Shown here: positions 34,178-40,976 of the stretch, piece by piece
Layout: every line of letters starts with the position of its first letter
How positions within the stretch are numbered: position 1 is the stretch's first letter
Origin: Marinirhabdus sp050859505
GTDB taxonomy: Bacteria > Bacteroidota > Bacteroidia > Flavobacteriales > Flavobacteriaceae
DNA: 64,000 bases
Reading direction: 5' to 3'
NCBI RefSeq assembly: GCF_050859505.1
Contig: NZ_CP193934.1
Location: 1,488,001-1,552,000, forward strand
Position numbers and translations under genes: made by a program
Notes under the pieces: model-generated
Told to the model about the DNA's origin: nothing
Database searches by the model: none
What the model saw: only the letters and a program-made list of their open reading frames with translations

Positions 34178-34891
34178 ATGAACAAACAACTGCTCGTACA
34201 AGATTTAGGTCACAAAGATTATAAAGAAACGTGGGAGTATCAAGAAGCGCTTTTTAAGGAAATTATTGATATAAAAATCAAAAACCGAAGAGAAGACGCT
34301 GGCTTGAAAACTCCTAATCACTTTCTATTTGTAGAGCATCCACACGTCTATACCTTAGGGAAAAGTGGCGATTTTGAAAATTTACTGGTTTCTGAAGAAG
34401 ATCTGGCAAAAATTGGAGCCACCTTTTATAAAATTAACCGTGGCGGCGATATTACGTATCACGGACCGGGACAGATTGTGGGGTATCCCATTATTGATTT
34501 AGAAAATTTCTTTACCGACATTCATAAATACCTTCGTTTTCTCGAAGAAATGGTCATTCTCACGTTGGCCGAATATGGTATAGAAGCTGAAAGAAGCCCT
34601 GGTGAAACAGGGGTTTGGCTGGATGTAGGAACTCCGTTTGCCCGTAAAATTTGCGCTATGGGTGTTCGTGCCAGCCGTTGGGTAACCATGCACGGTTTTG
34701 CACTCAATATAAACAGCGATTTAGGTTATTTTGACAATATGATTCCCTGCGGCATAAAAGGCAAAGCCGTTACTTCTCTAAACGTAGAATTAGGCAAAGC
34801 CGAAGTTGATATAGCCGAAGTAAAAGCAAAACTACTGAAACACTTCACCCAGCTTTTTGAGGCTGAACTAAAACAGAAAATCGAAGCGTAA
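34178..34891 (+). CDS. lipB: lipoyl(octanoyl) transferase
   Basis: LipB moves octanoate from octanoyl-ACP to the lipoyl domains of the pyruvate and related dehydrogenases and GcvH; LipA then inserts sulphur. The 237-aa protein shows the family landmarks HPHVYTLGKSG (about 54-64), RGGDITYHGPGQIVGYPI (about 88-105) and RKICAMGVRASRWVTMHG (about 156-173). The catalytic Cys191 is in IPCGIKGKAVTSL and Lys157 pairs with it. The start codon immediately follows the stop of the lipoprotein gene. A terminator follows at 34921. Confidence 0.97.
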   Translation: MNKQLLVQDLGHKDYKETWEYQEALFKEIIDIKIKNRREDAGLKTPNHFLFVEHPHVYTLGKSGDFENLLVSEEDLAKIGATFYKINRGGDITYHGPGQIVGYPIIDLENFFTDIHKYLRFLEEMVILTLAEYGIEAERSPGETGVWLDVGTPFARKICAMGVRASRWVTMHGFALNINSDLGYFDNMIPCGIKGKAVTSLNVELGKAEVDIAEVKAKLLKHFTQLFEAELKQKIEA

Positions 34892-34920
34892 ATAGTTACT
34901 TTGGTTTTTATAAAAAATAA

Positions 34921-34972
34921 GATTGGCTGGATTCATCTATAGAGAACCCAGCCAGTCAACAATCCTTTTTTT
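34921..34972 (+). terminator. rho-independent terminator after lipB
   Basis: The 10-bp stem GATTGGCTGG / CCAGCCAGTC (one G-U pair) with a 17-base loop is followed after a few bases by a run of seven T residues. It lies between lipB and the convergent gene ending at 34983. Confidence 0.75.
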
Positions 34973-34982
34973 AAATATCTTA

Positions 34983-35609
34983 TTAAAGTTCCCCAAAGCC
35001 AATATGGCTGGCTGCATTGGTGATGCGAACCACCAGTGTTTTAGCTGTGGCATGATCAAAATAATCTGTTACGGTTAAGGTAAATTCAAAATCATCAATT
35101 CCACTGCCACTTATATTTTGTAGTCTTGGAGTTATGTTTGGAGAAATTACGGTTCCATCGCGTATATCATCAGGGTCACTAGTGTATCTAAAAGTCCTTG
35201 TATTAGGTGTTGTTGTGAGGCTGGATTCATCCCATTTTCCAGAAGTGATTTCTGCAGTATTTGAAATGTTTATTATTCTATTACTGGGCATTATTAAACT
35301 TGCACTTAGAACGGCACCTTTCCCATTACTCGGGTCCTTGTCATCGCTCCCACCAATCAAGGTATTGTAAACATTGTCTTTTTTAAGATATAAAACATCA
35401 CTGTCAAAATTGAAGGGCTGCACTGCTTGATTACCTATTTTTACAGTTCCCTCTCCTTTTATTATAAAAATGTCTTCTCCACTATTGCTTGTGGGTAAAA
35501 ATTGAAAATATACAGTTGGGTACACATTATCTGTTGTTGGGATAGTTGATTTGCAGCTTGTAAATACAATACCTACAACTAAAAGTCCTAAAAGAATGGA
35601 TTTTTTCAT
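34983..35609 (-). CDS. uncharacterised lipoprotein
   Basis: This 208-aa lipoprotein has a lipobox FTSC (Cys19) and a polar beta-rich body. Segments such as EDIFIIKGEGTVKIGN and SGSGIDDFEFTLTVTDYFDHA suggest an Ig- or FN3-like sandwich, but no named family is clear. It is the last of a series of leftward genes for exported proteins. A 264-base gap separates it from 35874, so it may have its own promoter. Confidence 0.7.
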   Translation of the reverse strand: MKKSILLGLLVVGIVFTSCKSTIPTTDNVYPTVYFQFLPTSNSGEDIFIIKGEGTVKIGNQAVQPFNFDSDVLYLKKDNVYNTLIGGSDDKDPSNGKGAVLSASLIMPSNRIINISNTAEITSGKWDESSLTTTPNTRTFRYTSDPDDIRDGTVISPNITPRLQNISGSGIDDFEFTLTVTDYFDHATAKTLVVRITNAASHIGFGEL

Positions 35610-35873
35610 GAGTTATGGTTTTAAGTTTGTTAATTATTGAAAGAATAACTTTTTCAAAAATAAGTAGATTGGAAAGGTTAATTGTAGGGTATTTCCTCCA
35701 AATTTTAGGGGACAACCCCCCTCTTTTACCAATTGACTACTATTAATGTTTCTACCCTTTTGTTATGCAATTTGTTTTTTTTAAACCTTATTGCGTGCAA
35801 CAAGTGTACTTTCTCCAAAACCTTAAGAGTTTACGCTATAAGTTTCGGTTTTATCTGAAAAAGTAGTTTACAC

Positions 35874-36551
35874 TTATCTATGAAAGTCTGTAAGTACACT
35901 ACTGCTGGTAATATTTCCACGTCTATTATAATCTTCTTGTTTTACCATGCCAACACCTCTTGCAATCCATTGTTTAGCAGTTGTGGTACGGTTTATTCCC
36001 ATATTAACGGTATTTGTATACCCTATAACAAAACATTCGAACGTGCCAGCTCTGGTTGTTATAGTTTCTCTGGTTAGCACGGTGCGGTCTGTCATGGAGA
36101 CCTCCATGCTTATATTAATACCACTCATGTCCATTCTCATATTCATAGTAGCATCGGGTAATTCCTGGCCTATGTGTAAGTTGTTTGGAATTACTATTTG
36201 GGTTCCAGAAATTTCAGTTTCAAAATCTCTATAGTTCTCTAGTAAGTTTGGGTTTACAAGAGATTCCATATCTACCACAATACCATCATTTTCACAGGAC
36301 ATGGTAAAGGTTGCTTCGTTCAATACTTCGCCATCTTTATCTCTTAAAAAAGATTTGAAGGTAGCGAAGTTGTCTGTAGCTTCGGTAACCAGGAAATCTG
36401 TAATGGCGGCAACCTTTTTGTTTTTGCCGTAGCTGGTTATTTGAAATGTAACCCCTTGTTCAAAAGGATAAAAATCACTGCAGCCCTGTTGGGCAATTGT
36501 AATTGTTAAACAAAGAAGGGCTGTAATTGTAAAATATATACGCAGGTTCAT
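35874..36551 (-). CDS. secreted TapB/DUF3108-like protein
   Basis: This 225-aa secreted protein has a signal peptide (ending TIAQQ) and a beta-rich body with QQGCSDFYPFEQGVTFQIT near the start. The pattern 'YPFExGxxFxxxxYxKxGK' and the later ETITTRAGTFECFVIGY resemble the TapB family (related to DUF3108), which folds as a periplasmic beta-barrel-like domain. This assignment is from memory and moderate. Two Cys (C24, C89) may pair. It lies 84 bases after the 36636 gene in the same direction. Confidence 0.65.
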   Translation of the reverse strand: MNLRIYFTITALLCLTITIAQQGCSDFYPFEQGVTFQITSYGKNKKVAAITDFLVTEATDNFATFKSFLRDKDGEVLNEATFTMSCENDGIVVDMESLVNPNLLENYRDFETEISGTQIVIPNNLHIGQELPDATMNMRMDMSGINISMEVSMTDRTVLTRETITTRAGTFECFVIGYTNTVNMGINRTTTAKQWIARGVGMVKQEDYNRRGNITSSSVLTDFHR

Positions 36552-36635
36552 AATGTGTAATTTTTAATTTTTGGATGTATCGAGTTCCTATTCTAGGATT
36601 CTCATTAGGTTTTCTTAGGAGTAGTGGTTTTTAAT

Positions 36636-37343
36636 CTATTCACAAACTCTCATACTTCTGGATGCCATAGAAACACTTGCTAAGGATCCCACTTTTTTTG
36701 CATTTAATAAAGGCTTTAACGCATCATTAAATAAGCGTTGGGTTTCACTGGAATTAAATATTTTTTTCATTTCAATATTTAATTGAGCAGCGATCTTTTT
36801 AGTAAGATTTGGAATTAAATCACCAAAACCATTGGCAGAGAGATTTCCAATCATTTCAACATTGGTAACATTGAAAGACACGGACCTTTGATAAATAATA
36901 GGTTTTAAATAGATACGTAAAATTTGAGGGTCTGTCCAACTAACATCTGGAGCTCTACTGTCTTTAAACCTATTCATGCAGCCATTACAGATTCCTTTTA
37001 ATTCAAAACCATTTTTTTCAAATTTTACATCTAGTACTACTGAATTTGTTTTTGAATCATAGAAAAAATTACTGTCCATTCTTCTCACGTCATCAAAGTA
37101 ATAATTCCAAGTGCGAGAAATAGGGCTAACGGTTACATCGGGTATGTATAAATTTTGCCGTTGTCTGTTTATAGCCAAAAAGCCATCAGTTTTGTCGAGT
37201 TTAAGATCTAGGTTTGGTTTTATATTTTTATTCAAAAAACCAGTCAAATCTTCTGTTTTAATGTCTACACAATTTTGTGCTCTAACTGCTGTAAGATTAA
37301 GTACTACTGCAGTAATCAGTAAAAAATAAATTTTAGGTGTCAT
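36636..37343 (-). CDS. uncharacterised secreted protein, 235 aa
   Basis: This protein has a signal peptide (ending VRAQN), then an N-terminal helical part, a central beta region and a helical C-terminus. Segments include FDDVRRMDSNFFYDSKTNSVVL and SVSFNVTNVEMIGN. Cys residues at about 25, 120 and 123 (CNGC) and 234 could form disulphides. I recognise no family. Its neighbours are an OmpA-family protein 71 bases upstream and the TapB-like protein 84 bases downstream. Confidence 0.65.
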   Translation of the reverse strand: MTPKIYFLLITAVVLNLTAVRAQNCVDIKTEDLTGFLNKNIKPNLDLKLDKTDGFLAINRQRQNLYIPDVTVSPISRTWNYYFDDVRRMDSNFFYDSKTNSVVLDVKFEKNGFELKGICNGCMNRFKDSRAPDVSWTDPQILRIYLKPIIYQRSVSFNVTNVEMIGNLSANGFGDLIPNLTKKIAAQLNIEMKKIFNSSETQRLFNDALKPLLNAKKVGSLASVSMASRSMRVCE

Positions 37344-37414
37344 ACTTTATGGTTTTAAATGGATAGGTATTAACTTGATTAAATTTTGTGCTATACTGGT
37401 GGGTACACTTCTAA

Positions 37415-38704
37415 TTAAAGTTTAATAAATTCTACTCTCCTGTTTTGAGATTTTCCGGAATCGGTACTGTTAGTTGCCACAGGCTCAGATGCTCCTTTGC
37501 CATTGGTTTGTATTCTAGCCGAGGCGATTCCATATTTTTGTATAAGCGCTTGTTTTACTGAAGCTGCTCTTTCTTGTGAAAGCTTAAGATTGCTAGCTGC
37601 ATCGCCATCGGTATCTGTGTGCCCATTAATCAAAATATTGACATTGGGATTGGTTTGTAGCGCTTCTCCTATTTCTTTTAAAATGGCATCTGCACCGCCT
37701 TTAATGGAGGCAGACCCGGTGTTAAACAAAATGGCATTGGTAGAAAGACGTCCTTCAGTAAGTAATTTGCTTCTATTGTCTTCGCCACTTTTTGCGATAG
37801 AAAAATTAGCGATATAGATTTTATCATTTGTTCCATTATCACGAAGGCCAGTCGAGTAAAATTTAAAGTTATTTGCGCCTTCTGGGATTAACCTGGGTAC
37901 ATCAACAATTTTTTCTTCATTAAGCCATACACGCATCCGTGTTTTATTTACCGCAATAGAGACACGAGATTTTCCGGTGATGTCATTTCTAATGTCTTTA
38001 CCAATTTTATTGCGTATTTCCCGTGTACCATTCACATGTTTTTCAATCACTCCTTGGGATTCTATAAACTGGCAGGGTGAAAGCTCAACCACACTAAATG
38101 TTTTAGGGTTTTGAAATCCTTCGGTATCGTGAAGTAATAGTTTCAAAAAGGCTTGAGAGCTTGTTTTTCCATCCATGCCGTCAGTAAATAAATCGAATTC
38201 AATGGTGTAATTTTCTGGAAGTTTGTTTTTAAGCATAGGGAAAATAGTAGCCTTATTTCCTAACCGAAGCCATTTTTGACCGTCGATGGTTACTAGTTCA
38301 CCAGATCCGTTACTATCCCAGTTGGCTGGAAAATCTCCAGTGTTGTCTGAGGAGAAGTTGTCTTTAAAAATAGGAATATTTCCAGGGGTAAAGTCAAAAT
38401 TTGAGTTCACCACAGTTTTGGAATCTGTGTTTGTATCCTGTTCATTGGTGTTGCCACCAATTATGTTTCCATCGTTCTTCTTTTTCTTTTTATCTCGACG
38501 TCTTTTCGATTTGTTTTTTGGTGCCTCTATTACGGTGTCCAAAGCTCTGTCTGTAGATTTTGTGGTTTCTTTTTCTACGCGTCGTTCTACCGTTCTTTCG
38601 GCCGCTCTTTCGGCCGCTTTACCTAGTTTTTTGAATAGCTGTGCGTGCGAAGGTGTTGCTACTGCGAGTAAGCAAATTACCAATAGTATGTGTCGTGTTT
38701 TCAT
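37415..38704 (-). CDS. OmpA-family secreted protein with lectin/laminin-like middle domain
   Basis: This 429-aa protein has a signal peptide (ending PSHAQ), a basic coiled coil at 25-60, then a basic stretch (KNKSKRRRDKKKKKN). A beta-sandwich domain (about 108-310, starting FTPGNIPIFKDNFSSDNTGD) looks like the concanavalin/laminin-G type found in carbohydrate binders. The C-terminal 110 residues are an OmpA domain: ILFNTGSASIKGGADA, INGHTDTDGDAASNLKLSQE, RAASVKQALI and NRRVEF. The OmpA domain would bind peptidoglycan. It is 9 bases from the lipoprotein gene upstream and part of the surface operon. Confidence 0.85.
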   Translation of the reverse strand: MKTRHILLVICLLAVATPSHAQLFKKLGKAAERAAERTVERRVEKETTKSTDRALDTVIEAPKNKSKRRRDKKKKKNDGNIIGGNTNEQDTNTDSKTVVNSNFDFTPGNIPIFKDNFSSDNTGDFPANWDSNGSGELVTIDGQKWLRLGNKATIFPMLKNKLPENYTIEFDLFTDGMDGKTSSQAFLKLLLHDTEGFQNPKTFSVVELSPCQFIESQGVIEKHVNGTREIRNKIGKDIRNDITGKSRVSIAVNKTRMRVWLNEEKIVDVPRLIPEGANNFKFYSTGLRDNGTNDKIYIANFSIAKSGEDNRSKLLTEGRLSTNAILFNTGSASIKGGADAILKEIGEALQTNPNVNILINGHTDTDGDAASNLKLSQERAASVKQALIQKYGIASARIQTNGKGASEPVATNSTDSGKSQNRRVEFIKL

Positions 38705-38713
38705 GAGGTATGT

Positions 38714-39361
38714 TTATTGTTTATGTGTATTAAGTATATAATTTGCAATGGAGTAGGAGCGTTCGCGAGCGATATCTTTTTCTTCGGAAACTTTCTCAAT
38801 ACCTGTTTTATTTGGGGAAGTTTCTATGGAATAAGAAATAATGATAACTTTTGTGCTTTTTTCGTTTAAAATACGAACCATCCTGTTTTGATGCATCGAT
38901 AGATAGGTGTCGCCAGTTTCGCTAAGTCGATATTGACTAAGTTTAGAGTCTTTTCCAAAGGTTTCAGCATTTTCTTTAGCGGTTTGTATTTCTTTTAAAA
39001 CAGTTTTATTACCCCATTCTTGAATTGAAAATTTAAAATTGGTTTTAGTGCCCTTTGGTTCAGTAAGGTTGTAGATACAGCTAGTATACCCTTCTTCCAC
39101 TAAGCTGGCAGGCACGTTTATTGCCTCTGCCAGACTCGCTGCGGTTATAAAATCGCAGTCGATATTCCCTCTTTCAAATAGGTCGCCATAGTTGCTCTGC
39201 TGTTTGGGATTGTCTTTCTTTAAAACTGCTTCTTTTTCGATGGAAGTAGTAGTAGTAGGTGTTCCTTCATTTGAAGAAGCAGCTTCAATTTGGTTTTTAT
39301 TTTCTGTGTTATTACAAGAGAATAAAAGGAGGCAAAAAAAGATGTTCACTATAATTTTCAT
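38714..39361 (-). CDS. uncharacterised lipoprotein
   Basis: This 215-aa lipoprotein has a lipobox LFSC (Cys16) and a low-complexity Ser/Thr/Glu stretch (residues 20-55). A folded region with DLFERGNIDCDFITAASLAE and CIYNLTEPKGTKTNFKFSIQ follows; the two Cys may pair. No domain is recognised. It lies five bases after the tail-fibre gene and nine before the OmpA-like gene, and so belongs to the same operon. Confidence 0.7.
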   Translation of the reverse strand: MKIIVNIFFCLLLFSCNNTENKNQIEAASSNEGTPTTTTSIEKEAVLKKDNPKQQSNYGDLFERGNIDCDFITAASLAEAINVPASLVEEGYTSCIYNLTEPKGTKTNFKFSIQEWGNKTVLKEIQTAKENAETFGKDSKLSQYRLSETGDTYLSMHQNRMVRILNEKSTKVIIISYSIETSPNKTGIEKVSEEKDIARERSYSIANYILNTHKQ

Positions 39362-39366
39362 AAGTC

Positions 39367-40704
39367 TTAGTTTTTGTTTTCTAATGTAGTAATACGTTGT
39401 TCAAGTTTTAGGATGAGATTTTGTTGTTCCTGGATTGCTTTTGTTAGTACCGGAATAAGATCACTGTAATACACGCCAAGATGTTCGTTTTCTTTTTTAA
39501 CAGCAATACCACCTTCCTTGTCCAGTTCGTAGCTGTGCGTAACTACTACTTCGGGAATTATTTTGAGTAATTCTTCAGCAGAAAACCCTATTTTATTTGA
39601 AGTGTCTATTCCATCTTTCCATTGATAGGTAATGGGGTTTATTTGTAAAATTTCAGTAAGACCATAATCCAAAGATTTAATGTTTTTTTTAAGACGGGTA
39701 TCGCTGGTTTGTATGGTGCCATTTATAGCCCAAACGCTACTCCATCGTTGTGCTGCATTCCCCAAAGTAAAAGCCGGAGTTCCCATTGGGTAATAAGGTA
39801 GCCAGCTTCCATAAACCGACATTTGCAAATTGCCTGAGTCCATAATATATTCTGTAGAGCCTAATTGAATTGCAGTTCCATTTGTAAGATCAGGTGTGTA
39901 AAAAGAAGCTACATAATCTACTGTAACACCATTAATTGTAGCACCATTATTTGGCAAACCCACTGTTGGCGTTCCAACAGTCACGATGTCACGACCGGCA
40001 TCTACTCCCAAAGCATTGGGGTTGGAATTAGATTCTACTCTAAAATCTCTATCAAGACCTTGCTCATTAAATACGGAGGTGCCATTAGCATCTAAGTCTA
40101 TAGATATGTCTCCATTTTCATATATTCTGAACTGACCATCATCCCCACTAGCTATTAAAGCAGCTAATAAAGTTCCTGAAGTACTGTTATTTCTCCAAAA
40201 CACATTGCCACCAAAAAAAGAAGTGCCAGTGCTTTCTACGGAAAAATGATTTACTCCATTATCCTGTATGTGAAAATCTCCATTATTGGTTAAATTAATA
40301 TCAAAATCAAAAGCACCATTTGTTATGGTAGTGTTTTGAAGGAGCGATCCACCTAGTCTCACAGCATTCCCAGTTAGGTTTAAGCCATTTTCTGCGTCCC
40401 TGTTTTGTGTGGAGAGTCGTTGCCAGAATGCTGAATTAAAATAGTAGAAACCAACGCCTCCTCCGCCTGCCACAAGGGGGTTATTGTTATAGATTAAGAG
40501 TCCGGTTTCTGCTGCATTGGTGCCGTCCAGCGTGGTGTCGTTTACATTTCCCAAGGAAACAGAAGGCAATAAAACTCCTTTATCTGTTGCCGTAATATCC
40601 AAAATTGATGATGCGTCTGGAGTGGTAGTGCCAATGCCTACCTGGCTGTACAAGTGTCCTGCAAAGAAGCAAGCGACGATAGTGACATTGATGAGTGCTT
40701 TCAT
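39367..40704 (-). CDS. secreted tail-fibre-like protein with C-terminal S74 chaperone domain
   Basis: This 445-aa protein has a signal peptide (ending HLYSQ), VGIGTTTPDASSILDI and GLLIYNNNP, a beta-rich repeat region (about 115-310) and a C-terminal intramolecular chaperone auto-processing (peptidase S74) domain. SDTRLKKNIKSLDYGL (about 330-345) holds the presumed catalytic Ser/Lys; then YQWKDG, IGFSAEEL and a terminal coiled coil (LTKAIQEQQNLILKLEQRI). S74 domains trimerise and cleave themselves off phage tail spikes; the bacterial host version suggests a fibre on the cell surface. Its ATG overlaps the stop of the 50-aa gene (ATGA). Confidence 0.85.
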   Translation of the reverse strand: MKALINVTIVACFFAGHLYSQVGIGTTTPDASSILDITATDKGVLLPSVSLGNVNDTTLDGTNAAETGLLIYNNNPLVAGGGGVGFYYFNSAFWQRLSTQNRDAENGLNLTGNAVRLGGSLLQNTTITNGAFDFDINLTNNGDFHIQDNGVNHFSVESTGTSFFGGNVFWRNNSTSGTLLAALIASGDDGQFRIYENGDISIDLDANGTSVFNEQGLDRDFRVESNSNPNALGVDAGRDIVTVGTPTVGLPNNGATINGVTVDYVASFYTPDLTNGTAIQLGSTEYIMDSGNLQMSVYGSWLPYYPMGTPAFTLGNAAQRWSSVWAINGTIQTSDTRLKKNIKSLDYGLTEILQINPITYQWKDGIDTSNKIGFSAEELLKIIPEVVVTHSYELDKEGGIAVKKENEHLGVYYSDLIPVLTKAIQEQQNLILKLEQRITTLENKN

Positions 40705-40853
40705 TTTTTAAAATCTATTTTTTTTAATACTTTGTTGTTTTCCATAAGCAGGATCGTATAGGTGCCTTGCTCTAGGTGGTCAACATGCAAGTAGATTTCA
40801 TTCTTTAGATTCAAAGAAATCTTACCGTTGTATTGAAACCGTTTTTTAGTCAT
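40701..40853 (-). CDS. 50-aa beta-rich protein, first gene of the surface operon
   Basis: This short ORF was found by reading the minus strand. It encodes YNGKISLNLKNEIYLHV (about 8-24) and GTYTILLMENNKVLKKIDFKK, a pattern like the last strands of a T9SS sorting domain. It has no signal peptide. Its stop overlaps the tail-fibre start by four bases. A perfect -7 box TAAGTTTG (40875-40882) sits about 21 bases before its ATG, and an 18-bp operator-like repeat lies at 40924. These support it as a real first gene, although the protein family is unknown. Confidence 0.65.
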   Translation of the reverse strand: MTKKRFQYNGKISLNLKNEIYLHVDHLEQGTYTILLMENNKVLKKIDFKK

Positions 40854-40874
40854 GGTTCTGGGTAGTAAGCAATA

Positions 40875-40882
40875 CAAACTTA
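40875..40882 (-). promoter_or_regulatory. -7 box TAAGTTTG of the surface operon
   Basis: This perfect TAnnTTTG box is on the minus strand. Transcription would start near 40868, upstream of the 50-aa gene. Confidence 0.6.
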
Positions 40883-40923
40883 GAAGGAAGGGTGCCGTAG
40901 GGCTATGACGAATGTATCGAAAG

Positions 40924-40941
40924 CTGTAACATTTGTAACAA
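40924..40941 (-). promoter_or_regulatory. operator-like repeat CTGTAACATTTGTAACAA
   Basis: Two direct copies of TGTAACA start 9 bases apart. The site ends about 42 bases upstream of the -7 box at 40882, a normal place for an AraC-type activator site. A near copy occurs upstream of the hybrid kinase gene (43977-43994), matching at 15 of 18 bases. Confidence 0.55.
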
Positions 40942-40976
40942 CTGGCGGGAAGTTCAGTAAAATAAGGGGTGTAGGC

